11,504 nt of DNA, taken from positions 1 through 11,504 of the forward strand of contig PKWQ01000106.1 of assembly GCA_003133265.1 (NCBI GenBank), read 5' to 3'. Below the pieces are notes generated by a model. It did no database searches, was not told where the DNA came from, and saw only the letters and a program-made list of their open reading frames with translations. Position numbers and translations under genes: made by a program. The stretch is from Acetobacteraceae bacterium. Its GTDB lineage: Bacteria; Pseudomonadota; Alphaproteobacteria; Acetobacterales; Acetobacteraceae. Positions 1 to 7,976 of this stretch are shown here, piece by piece (positions within the stretch are counted from its first letter, which is position 1; every line of letters begins with the position of its first letter).

Positions 1-1122
1 GCGCTGGGCTAGAGCAGCACGCCGTGCCTGTTCATCATGCCGGAGCGGATTGCCGCAACCGATCCGTTCAAGCAGATTTCGGAATACATCGGCTCCGGCC
101 CGATGCGCTTCAAGCCGGACGAATGGGTGCCCGGTTCCAAGGCGGTGTTCACCAAGTTCGTCGACTATGTGCCGCGTTCCGAACCCGCGAGCTGGCTCGC
201 CGGCGGGCGGCGGATGTATTTCGACCGGATCGAATGGCAGATCCTGCCCGATCCCGGCACCGCCTCCGCCGCGCTGCAAAATGGCGAGGTGGATTGGTGG
301 GAGACGCCGCTGCCCGATCTGGTGCCGCTGCTCGCCAAGAACAAGAACATCAAGGTCGACATCGCCGATCCGCTCGGCAATATCGGCTCGTTCCGCATGA
401 ACCACCTGCACCCGCCGTTCAACGACGTGCGCGCCCGCCGCGCGGTGCAGATCGCGCTCAGCCAGGCCGACTACATGCGCGCCGTGGTCGGCGATGACGA
501 GAGCCTGTGGAAGGAACTGCCCGGCTACTTCACCCCCGGCACGCCGCTCTACACCGAGGCCGGCGGCGAGCCGCTGAAGGGCAAGCGCGACTATGAAGCG
601 GCGAAGAAGCTGCTGGCGGAGTCCGGCTACAACGGCGAGAAGGTGGTGCTGCTGGTCGCCACCGATGTCGGCATCACCAAGAGCCAGGGCGACGTGACCG
701 CCGATCTGCTGAAGAAGATCGGCATGAATGTCGATTATCAGGCGTTGGACTGGGGCACGGTCGGCCAGCGCCGCGCCAAGAAGGACCCGCCGAGCCAGGG
801 CGGCTGGAACATCTTCCACACCTGGCACGCCGGGGCGGACTGCATCAATCCGGCGCCCTACATCGCCCTGGATGCCAGCGGCGATACCGCCTGGTTCGGC
901 TGGCCGAAGTCCGACGAGCTGCAAAGCAAGATCGCCGCATGGTACGCCGCCCCTGATCTGGCGGCGGAGAAGCAGGCGGCGGTCGAGATCAACAAGGCGG
1001 CGATGGAGTTCGTGCCGTATTTGCAGACCGGCTTCTTCCAGATGAAACAGGCGTGGCGGTCCGATATCAGCGGTGTGGTGAAGGCGCCATTCCCGGTGTT
1101 CTGGGACGTGAAGAAAGCCTGA
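1..1122 (+). pseudogene. DppA/OppA-type ABC transporter substrate-binding protein, C-terminal part, with an internal amber stop
   Basis: This is the C-terminal two thirds of a periplasmic solute-binding protein of the SBP_bac_5 (peptide/nickel/opine) family, which delivers a ligand to the permeases encoded just downstream. The frame reads A-L-G, then TAG at 10-12, then SSTPCLFIMPERIA and on without a stop to TGA at 1120-1122. Residues on both sides of the TAG fit the family pattern (ALG-x-SS...MPERIA), so the reading frame appears to be one gene interrupted by a nonsense codon. Family-like segments include FNDVRARRAVQIALSQADY and GWNIFHTWHAGAD. The first ATG after the stop is at 37 and leaves 361 aa with no signal peptide; full-length family members are usually about 500-550 aa. 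The N-terminus lies outside the window. The stop is 1 nt before the DppB-like start. The family call is firm; whether the gene is truly dead or the TAG is a sequence error is open. Confidence 0.75.
10..12 (+). other. In-frame TAG inside the binding-protein reading frame
   Basis: Codons from base 1 read GCG CTG GGC TAG AGC AGC ACG CCG, in the frame of the binding protein. A single substitution from AAG (Lys) or CAG (Gln) would produce this TAG. TAG is an ordinary stop elsewhere in the window: it ends the FO synthase (5503-5505) and the Liv-type binding protein (11374-11376). Recoding is therefore unlikely. Confidence 0.7.
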
Positions 1123-1123
1123 C

Positions 1124-2065
1124 ATGTTCGCCTATATTGTCAGGCGCGTTCTCGCCACGATTCCGGTCATGCTCATCGTGGCCCTGTTCGTGTTCAGTCT
1201 GCTGTACATCGCCCCCGGCGATCCAGCGGCGATCATCGCCGGGGATCAGGCGACGCCGCAGGACGTCGAGCGCATCCGCGCCTCGCTCGGGCTCGACCGG
1301 CCGTTCGTGATCCGCTTCGGCGAGTGGCTGTGGCAGGTCGCGCACGGCGATCTGGGGGTGTCGATCTTCACCAACCTGCCGGTCACGCACATGATCGCCC
1401 AGCGGATCGAGCCGACCCTGTCGCTGATGCTGCTGACCGTGATCCTCTCGCTGTTGGTGGCGATTCCGATGGGCGTGATCGCCGCCTGGAAGCACGGCAC
1501 CTGGATCGACCGGCTGATCATGTGTACCGCGGTGTTCGGCTTCTCCACCCCGGTGTTCGTGATCGGCTATCTGCTGGCCTACATCTTCGCGCTCTGGCTG
1601 GAGTGGCTGCCGGTGCAGGGCTACACGCCGCTCTCGCATGGTCTGTGGCCATTCCTGCAAAACCTGATCCTGCCGGCGGTGGCACTCGGCATGATCTATA
1701 TCGCGCTGATCGCGCGCATCACCCGCGCGACGATGCTGGAGGTGCTGTCGCAGGATTACGTGCGCACCGCCAAGGCGAAGGGCGTGGGACAGCGGGCCAT
1801 CCTGTTCGTGCATGCGCTGAAGAACGCGGCCGTGCCGATCGTTACCGTGGTGGGCATCGGCGTCGCCCTGCTGATCGGTGGCGCGGTGGTGACGGAAAGC
1901 GTGTTCGCCATTCCCGGCCTCGGCCGGCTGACGGTGGATGCGATCCTCCGGCGCGACTATCCGGTGATCCAGGGCGTCGTGCTGCTGTTCAGTTTCATCT
2001 ATGTGCTGGTCAATCTGGGCGTCGACCTGCTGTACACATTGTTCGACCCGAGGATCCGGTATTGA
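1124..2065 (+). CDS. ABC transporter permease, DppB/OppB family
   Basis: This is an inner-membrane permease subunit of a dipeptide/oligopeptide-type ABC importer (BPD_transp_1 fold), predicted to pair with the next gene product to form the channel. It is 313 aa, normal for the family. The N-terminus MFAYIVRRVLATIPVML is the typical first membrane segment, followed by GDPA and the SLGLDRP periplasmic stretch (about 55-60). Further hydrophobic segments lie near residues 99-121, 133-155, 180-197, 237-262 and 285-307. The EAA loop that contacts the ATPase is at about 211-222 (DYVRTAKAKGVG), and the C-terminus DPRIRY is characteristic. The ATG is 1 nt after the binding-protein stop and the ribosome site (AAGAAAG) is weak, so translational coupling is likely. 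Substrate cannot be read from the sequence. Confidence 0.95.
   Translation: MFAYIVRRVLATIPVMLIVALFVFSLLYIAPGDPAAIIAGDQATPQDVERIRASLGLDRPFVIRFGEWLWQVAHGDLGVSIFTNLPVTHMIAQRIEPTLSLMLLTVILSLLVAIPMGVIAAWKHGTWIDRLIMCTAVFGFSTPVFVIGYLLAYIFALWLEWLPVQGYTPLSHGLWPFLQNLILPAVALGMIYIALIARITRATMLEVLSQDYVRTAKAKGVGQRAILFVHALKNAAVPIVTVVGIGVALLIGGAVVTESVFAIPGLGRLTVDAILRRDYPVIQGVVLLFSFIYVLVNLGVDLLYTLFDPRIRY
2050..2053 (+). promoter_or_regulatory. Ribosome binding site supporting a TTG start
   Basis: GAGG lies 8 nt before TTG at 2062. No ATG or GTG is suitably placed, and the TTG overlaps the preceding stop (TTGA), so this site decides the start of the DppC-like permease. Confidence 0.6.
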
Positions 2066-2964
2066 GCGCTATTTCGCCTGAAATCGCCGCGGCGCCTGCA
2101 CTGCCGGACGTGCTGCCGCCGGTGAAGCTGCGCGGCAAGGTCGGAACCTTCGTCAATCGCTACCCGACCATCGCGGTCGGCGGCGTGCTGCTGGCGGCGA
2201 TGGTCCTGATCGCCATCTTCGCCCCGCTGCTGTTCACCGTCGATCCGACCGCGCTGGCGCCGGCCAAGCGCACGCGCGAGCCGTCCGCGCTGTATTGGTT
2301 CGGCACCGACATGCTGGGCCGCGACATCTATTCCCGCGTCACCTACGGCGCGCGGGTGTCGCTGCTGGTCGGCTTCTCGGTGGCGCTGCTCGCCTCGGTG
2401 GTGGGCACCTTCATCGGCGTGGTCTCCGGCTTCATGCGCGCGCTCGATTCGGTGATCATGCGGGTGATGGACGGGCTGATGTCGATCCCGCCGATCCTGC
2501 TCGCCATCGCGCTGATGGCGCTGACCCGCGGCTCGGTGCAGAACGTTATCATCGCCATCAGCGTCGCCGAATTCCCGCGCGTCTCGCGGCTGATCCGCGG
2601 CGTGGTGCTGAGCCTGCGCGAGCAACCCTATGTGGAGGCCGCCGTTGCGTCGGGCACGCGGGTGCCGAAGATCATCTGGCGGCACATCCTGCCCAACACG
2701 CTGGCGCCGCTGATGGTGCAGGCGACGTATATCTGCGCCTCGGCGATGATCACCGAGGCGATCTTGTCCTTCATCGGCGCCGGCACGCCGCCGATCATCC
2801 CGAGTTGGGGCAACATCATGGCCGAGGGCCGCGCGCTCTGGCAGGTGAAGCCCTTCATCGTGTTCTTCCCGGCGGTGTATCTTTCGATAACGGTGCTGGC
2901 TGTGAATTTGCTGGGCGACGGCTTGCGCGACGCGCTCGACCCGCGCCTGGCCAAAAGGCTGTAA
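2062..2964 (+). CDS. ABC transporter permease, DppC/OppC family
   Basis: This is the second inner-membrane permease of the importer, 300 aa. An N-terminal cytosolic stretch is followed by a first membrane segment (about 36-59), then the family motif GTDMLGRDIYSRV (81-93) and further segments around 99-124, 143-155, 162-170, 218-239 and 264-286. The EAA loop is at about 187-212 (EQPYVEAAVASGTR, then HILPN). The C-terminus LGDGLRDALDPRL is typical of DppC/OppC. The start is inferred as TTG at 2062, overlapping the upstream TGA and preceded by GAGG at 8 nt. The frame stays open far upstream, but that part overlaps the DppB-like gene and looks nothing like a permease. Stop-start overlap points to coupled translation with the partner permease. 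Confidence 0.93.
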   Translation: MSAISPEIAAAPALPDVLPPVKLRGKVGTFVNRYPTIAVGGVLLAAMVLIAIFAPLLFTVDPTALAPAKRTREPSALYWFGTDMLGRDIYSRVTYGARVSLLVGFSVALLASVVGTFIGVVSGFMRALDSVIMRVMDGLMSIPPILLAIALMALTRGSVQNVIIAISVAEFPRVSRLIRGVVLSLREQPYVEAAVASGTRVPKIIWRHILPNTLAPLMVQATYICASAMITEAILSFIGAGTPPIIPSWGNIMAEGRALWQVKPFIVFFPAVYLSITVLAVNLLGDGLRDALDPRLAKRL

Positions 2965-2969
2965 CGTCC

Positions 2970-3964
2970 ATGGCATTGCTTGAGGTCGAAAATCTTCAGA
3001 CGCATTTCGGCACGCCCGACGGCGTGGTGCGTGCGGTCGAGGGGCTGTCGTTTCAGATCGATGCCGGCGAAACGGTGGCGATCGTCGGCGAGAGTGGCTG
3101 CGGCAAATCCGTCACCTCGATGTCGATCCTGCGGCTGATCGCCGAGCCGCCGGGCAAGATCGCCGGGAAAATCCGCTTCCAGGGCCGCGATCTGCTGGAG
3201 CTGTCGGAGCAGGAGATGCGCTCCATCCGTGGCAACGACATCAGCATGATCTTCCAGGAGCCGATGACCAGCCTGAACCCGGTGCTGACCGTGGGCTGGC
3301 AGATCGGCGAGACGCTGCGGCTGCATCAGGGGATGAACGCGCGCCAGGCGGAGGCGAAGGCGGTGGATATGCTGACCCTGGTCGGCATTCCCGCGCCGGG
3401 GCAGCGCGTGCGCGAATACCCGCACCAGCTCTCCGGCGGCATGCGCCAGCGGGTGATGATCGCCATGGCGCTGGCCTGCAATCCGAAGCTGCTGATCGCC
3501 GACGAGCCGACCACGGCGCTGGACGTGACCATCCAGGCGCAGATCCTCGATCTGATGCGCGATCTGAAGACGCGGCTGGGTTCGGCGATCATGCTGATTA
3601 CCCATGACCTGGGCGTAGTGGCGGAAATGGCGCAGCGGGTGGTGGTGATGTATGCCGGCCGCAAGGTCGAGGAAGCCGACGTGCGCGGGATATTCGCCAC
3701 GCCGCGCCATCCCTACACGCGCGGGCTGATCGGAGCGGTGCCGAGGCTCGGTTCCTCATTGGTGGAGGGCGGGCGGACCAAGCTGGCGGAAATTCCCGGC
3801 CTCGTGCCCTCCTTGCGCCAGCAGATCGTCGGCTGTGCGTTCGCCGGGCGTTGCGCGCTGGCCACCGACCTCTGCCGGCAGGTCGCGCCGGCCATCGAGG
3901 CGAAGGTGCCGGGGCATCTGGTCGCCTGCCACTATGCGGAACGCAACGCGCCGGGGATGGCGGC

Positions 3965-3968
<4 letters not shown>
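2970..3968 (+). CDS. ABC transporter ATP-binding protein, DppD/OppD family
   Basis: This is a cytosolic ATPase subunit of the peptide-type importer, 332 aa. Visible motifs are Walker A GESGCGKS (40-47), Q-loop Q96, signature LSGGM (154-158), Walker B LLIADE (174-179), D-loop ALD (183-185) and H-loop H212. The C-terminal oligo_HPY extension begins around RHPYTRGL (246-253). It carries four cysteines, C289, C295, C302 and C320, in the spacing seen in OppD/DppD proteins, where they have been linked to an iron-sulfur cluster. All catalytic residues are intact. The ATG lies 5 nt after the permease stop with AAAAGG 11 nt upstream. The gene's last bases overlap the next start as ATGA. It is expected to form a heterodimer with the DppF-like ATPase. 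Confidence 0.96.
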
Positions 3969-4975
<1,007 letters not shown>

Positions 4976-4984
4976 GCAGGCTGT

Positions 4985-5012
4985 CCGGCCGGGGACTGTT
5001 CAAGCCGGCCGG
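4985..5012 (+). repeat. GC-rich inverted repeat (hairpin) between the DppF-like and HbpS-like genes
   Basis: CCGGCCGG at 4985-4992 recurs at 5005-5012. Each copy is its own reverse complement, so the two can pair as an 8-bp stem around a 12-nt loop. It starts 9 nt after the ATPase stop and ends 43 nt before the next start. No run of T follows, so it is not a standard intrinsic terminator. It may attenuate, mark an mRNA processing point, or stabilise the upstream mRNA. Confidence 0.5.
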
Positions 5013-5055
5013 TTCGGGCGACCCTGCGGCAGAACCCCAACAGGAGTCTGCCCCG

Positions 5056-5493
5056 ATGTCCCAACTCACGCTCGCAGTCGCCCAGACCATCATTGCCGCC
5101 GCGCTTGCCCATGCGCGGGCGCAGAAATTCCATCCGCTCGCGGTCGTGGTGCTGGATGCGCGCGGCGTGCAGAAGGCATACGCCGCCGAGGATGGCACCA
5201 GCCTGAAGCGGGCGGAGATCGCCATCGGCAAGGCGTATGGGGCGATCTCGCTCGGCATGGGCTCGCGCGCCATCGCCAAGGCGGCGGCGGACCGGCCGCA
5301 TTTCGTCGCCGCCGTGACCCATGCGGTCGGTGGATCGCTGATCCCGGTGCCGGGCGGCGTGCTGCTGCGGGCCGAGGGCGGCGCGATCATCGGCGCGGTG
5401 GGGATTTCCGGCGACACCTCGGACAATGACGAGGCGGCGGCGCTGGCCGGCATCGTGGCGGCGGGACTGAAGGCCGACCCCGGCGTCGGCTGA
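5056..5493 (+). CDS. HbpS/GlcG-family protein (DUF336, heme-binding-like)
   Basis: This is a small soluble protein of 145 aa resembling the HbpS/GlcG family (Pfam PF03928). Some members bind heme, while most have no assigned function. Family features are the start LTLAVAQTIIAAALAHA, a middle AEIAIGKAYGAI (53-64), the PVPGGVLL segment (97-104), and the glycine-rich end IIGAVGISGDTSDNDEAAA (111-129). There is no signal peptide, so it is probably cytosolic. ATG at 5056 has AGGAG 9 nt upstream; an open frame reaching back to 4924 overlaps the ATPase gene and is rejected as the start. It ends in a double stop (TGA TAA). It sits 80 nt after the importer operon on the same strand, so it may be the last operon gene or separately regulated. 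Specific function and ligand are unknown. Confidence 0.87.
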   Translation: MSQLTLAVAQTIIAAALAHARAQKFHPLAVVVLDARGVQKAYAAEDGTSLKRAEIAIGKAYGAISLGMGSRAIAKAAADRPHFVAAVTHAVGGSLIPVPGGVLLRAEGGAIIGAVGISGDTSDNDEAAALAGIVAAGLKADPGVG

Positions 5494-5502
5494 TAAGAGT
5501 GC

Positions 5503-7878
5503 CTATTCCGCCGCGGCCAGTTTCCGCGGCGGGGTCTGCACGATCGGCGCCAGTTCCGGCGCGCCGAAGGATGCGGCCTGCCGGTCCTGTGGCACCGGCC
5601 CGTAGGCGGTGCTGCGCTGGCGTGGCATGCGCCCGATCGAGCTGATCAGCCCCTCCATCGCCTCGGGCGGGAATTCCTGGCCGTGCTGGGTGCCGGCGGC
5701 GCGGGAGATGCTCTCGTTCATCAAGGTTCCGCCGAGGTCGTTCGCCCCCGCGTTCAGACACATCGCAGCACCTTCCGGCCCCATCTTCACCCACGAGGTC
5801 TGGATGTTGGTGATCAGCGGATTGAGCGCCAGCCGCGCGACGGCGTGCATCAGCACCGCCTCGCGCACCGTCGGGCCGCCGCGCGCCAGTCCGCGCAGAT
5901 ACATCGGCGCTTCCATATGCACGAAGGGCAGGGGCACGAATTCCGTGAAGCCACCGGTTTCCGCCTGCAGGTCGCGCAGGCGCAGCAGATGCCGCGCCCA
6001 GTGGATCGGCCGCTCCACATGGCCGTACATGATCGTGGAGGTGGTGCGCAGCCCCTGGCCGTGCGCGGCGCGCATCACATCCAGCCATTCGGCGGTGGTG
6101 ATCTTGTCCGGGCAGATGATGGCGCGGATTTCGTCGTCCAGTATCTCCGCCGCCGTGCCCGGCAGCGTGCCGAGGCCGGCCGCCTTCAGCTCGCCGAGGA
6201 AATCGGCGACCGGAAGGCCGAGCGTCGCCGCGCCCTGGAACACTTCCAGCGGCGAGAAGGCATGCACATGCATCCCCGGCACCGCCGCCTTGATCGCCCT
6301 GGCGATGCCGATATAGGTCGCGCCGGTATAGTTCGGATGGATGCCGCCTTGCAGGCATACCTCGGTGGCGCCGCGATCCCAGGCTTCCACGGCGCGGCGC
6401 ACGATCTCCCCGAGTTCCAGGTCGTACGGCGTGCCGCGCAGGGCCTCATGCGTCTTGCCCTTGGAGAAGGCGCAGAACGTGCAGCGGTAGTAACAGATGT
6501 TGGTGTAGTTGATGTTGCGGTTGACGACGTAGCGGACCACGTCGCCGCTGGTGCCTTGCCGCAGCGCGTCGGCGGTCTGGATCACGCGCTCGTAGTCGAT
6601 GTCGCGCGCGGCGAACAGGCGCACGATGTCCGCCTCGTCCAGCCGGTTGCCCTCGACCGCCCGGTCCAGGATGCGCTCGATCGCCGGATCGACTTTGGTC
6701 AGCCGTGCCGGCGGTTGGCGCGGGATGGTGGCGAGCCCCGGCGCCCAATCGTCGTCGCGCGCCAGCCCGTCCGCATCGCTCGCCTTGCGCACGCGGGTGG
6801 CGATGTCCGGCGCCAGCCAGAGTCCGGCGTCCAGCGCGTAGGCGGGATAGACCGGCAGGCGCTGCACCAGGATCTTGCCCATGTCGGCGGTGCGCCGGGC
6901 GAGTTCCTCGATCTCCGGCCAGGGCGCTTCCGGGTTCACATGGTCCGGCGTCACCGGGGAGACCCCGCCCCAATCGTTGATCCCCGCCGCGATCAGCCGC
7001 TGGTACTCGTCCGGCGTCAGGTTGGGCGGCGCCTGGAGGTTCATCTCCGGCCCCAGGATCAGCCGCGCCGCCGCGATCGTCCACAGCATGTCGTCCAGGT
7101 CTGGCTCCGGCGCGTTGGCACGCTTGGTGTCCGGCTTGGCGCGGAAATTCTGGACGATGACTTCCTGGATATGGCCGTGCGCGCGATGCAGGTCGCGGAT
7201 GGCGAGCAGCGCATCGAGCCGCTCCGCCCGCGTCTCGCCGATGCCGATCAGGATGCCGGTGGTGAACGGCACCTTCAGCTCGCCGGCGAGCCGGATGGTT
7301 TCAAGCCGCGGCGCCGGATGCTTGTCGGGCGAGCCGTAATGCACGCCACCGGGCTGGCACAGGCGCTCGCTGGTCGATTCCAGCATGATGCCCTGGCTCG
7401 CCGAGACCGTCCGCAGACTGGCGATCTCCTCGCGCGTCATCACGCCGGGATTGACGTGCGGCAGCAGGCTGGTGTGCTTCAGCACCAGCGCGCACATCTC
7501 CCGCAGATAGGAGATGGTGGTGTCGTGTCCCAGCGCCGCCAGTGCTTCCGACGCGGCGCGATAGCGCAGCTCCGGCTTGTCGCCGAGCGTGAACAGCGCC
7601 TCGGTGCAGCCGGCGGCGGCGCCGGCGCGCGCGATCGCCAGCACCTCCTCGGCCGACAGATAGGCCGCGTGCCCGGCGCGTGGCCGCTCCGCGAAGGTGC
7701 AGTACTGGCACACGTCGCGGCATAGCTTGGTCAGCGGGATGAACACCTTGCGCGAGTAGGACAGCGTGCGCCCGTGCGCCGCATCGCGCATCCGGCCCGC
7801 TTGCGCCACCAGCGCATCGAGCGGCGCGGTTTCGATCCACGCCGTCAGGCTGGCGTCGTCGCTGAAATCCATCGCCAT
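5503..7878 (-). CDS. fbiC: Bifunctional FO synthase (CofG-CofH fusion, FbiC type), radical SAM
   Basis: This makes FO (7,8-didemethyl-8-hydroxy-5-deazariboflavin), the chromophore of coenzyme F420. The CofH activity joins a tyrosine-derived unit to 5-amino-6-ribitylaminouracil, and the CofG activity closes the ring. The 791-aa protein has two radical SAM domains, each with a CxxxCxxC cluster motif: C53, C57, C60 (LCRDVCQYCTF) in the N-terminal CofG half and C462, C466, C469 (ICYYRCTFCAF) in the C-terminal CofH half. The segment INDWGGVSPVTPDHVNPE (300-317) is CofG-like. Starts at 7878 and 7872 are both possible (MAMDF); GGGGA lies 9 nt before the first and GGGG about 9 nt before the second. 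The stop is TAG, 9 nt from the converging HbpS-like stop. The fused form is typical of actinobacteria and occurs in some other aerobic bacteria. The gene diverges from two LLM oxidoreductases. Confidence 0.95.
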   Translation of the reverse strand: MAMDFSDDASLTAWIETAPLDALVAQAGRMRDAAHGRTLSYSRKVFIPLTKLCRDVCQYCTFAERPRAGHAAYLSAEEVLAIARAGAAAGCTEALFTLGDKPELRYRAASEALAALGHDTTISYLREMCALVLKHTSLLPHVNPGVMTREEIASLRTVSASQGIMLESTSERLCQPGGVHYGSPDKHPAPRLETIRLAGELKVPFTTGILIGIGETRAERLDALLAIRDLHRAHGHIQEVIVQNFRAKPDTKRANAPEPDLDDMLWTIAAARLILGPEMNLQAPPNLTPDEYQRLIAAGINDWGGVSPVTPDHVNPEAPWPEIEELARRTADMGKILVQRLPVYPAYALDAGLWLAPDIATRVRKASDADGLARDDDWAPGLATIPRQPPARLTKVDPAIERILDRAVEGNRLDEADIVRLFAARDIDYERVIQTADALRQGTSGDVVRYVVNRNINYTNICYYRCTFCAFSKGKTHEALRGTPYDLELGEIVRRAVEAWDRGATEVCLQGGIHPNYTGATYIGIARAIKAAVPGMHVHAFSPLEVFQGAATLGLPVADFLGELKAAGLGTLPGTAAEILDDEIRAIICPDKITTAEWLDVMRAAHGQGLRTTSTIMYGHVERPIHWARHLLRLRDLQAETGGFTEFVPLPFVHMEAPMYLRGLARGGPTVREAVLMHAVARLALNPLITNIQTSWVKMGPEGAAMCLNAGANDLGGTLMNESISRAAGTQHGQEFPPEAMEGLISSIGRMPRQRSTAYGPVPQDRQAASFGAPELAPIVQTPPRKLAAAE
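5508..5532. terminator. Perfect hairpin at the convergent gene junction, possible bidirectional terminator
   Basis: CCGCCGCGG (5508-5516) and CCGCGGCGG (5524-5532) form a perfect 9-bp stem around the 7-nt loop CCAGTTT; two T-G wobbles and one A-T pair could extend it outward. On the + strand it starts 14 nt after the HbpS-like stop. On the minus strand it covers the last codons of the FO synthase (the RKLAA end). Neither side has a clear T run, so intrinsic termination is uncertain. Part of the symmetry may simply come from GC-rich Arg/Ala codons. Confidence 0.4.
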
Positions 7879-7906
7879 TGCCCCCTATCCCCAGATGCCG
7901 GATGAT

Positions 7907-7954
7907 CCTCGTGGACATCGTGTGGTGGACATCGTGTGCCATGCGGCCACGAGG
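7907..7954. promoter_or_regulatory. Inverted repeat enclosing a tandem repeat in the divergent gap, candidate operator
   Basis: CCTCGTGG (7907-7914) and CCACGAGG (7947-7954) are perfect inverted arms 32 nt apart. They lie within the 98-nt gap between the FO synthase start and the first LLM oxidoreductase start. The tandem repeat at 7911-7938 begins inside the left arm. The position fits binding of a regulator acting on both transcripts. No convincing -35/-10 pair was found on either strand. Confidence 0.4.
7911..7938 (+). repeat. Two perfect tandem copies of a 14-bp unit
   Basis: GTGGACATCGTGTG occurs at 7911-7924 and again directly at 7925-7938 with no mismatch. It is non-coding and lies in the divergent intergenic gap. 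It could be paired binding sites for a transcription factor (14 bp is about 1.3 helical turns) or a recent slippage duplication. Confidence 0.85.
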
Positions 7955-7976
7955 TGCAACACAGGGGGACACGCAC

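Noticed and set aside
10..12. Stop-codon recoding (pyrrolysine or similar) at the amber codon
   Set aside because: TAG terminates two other genes in the window, and nothing nearby suggests a recoding system.
1324..2061. Upstream extension of the DppC-like frame
   Set aside because: The translation does not resemble a permease and overlaps the DppB-like gene entirely; the family-like protein begins at the TTG at 2062.
5683..7725. A 680-codon open frame on the + strand opposite the FO synthase gene
   Set aside because: It is rich in Arg, His and Gln with no recognisable domain, and it mirrors GC-rich codons of a clearly real radical SAM gene on the other strand.
7912..7931. TGGACA boxes inside the tandem repeat read as -35 elements
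   Set aside because: No -10-like hexamer lies at 16-18 nt from either copy on the + strand.
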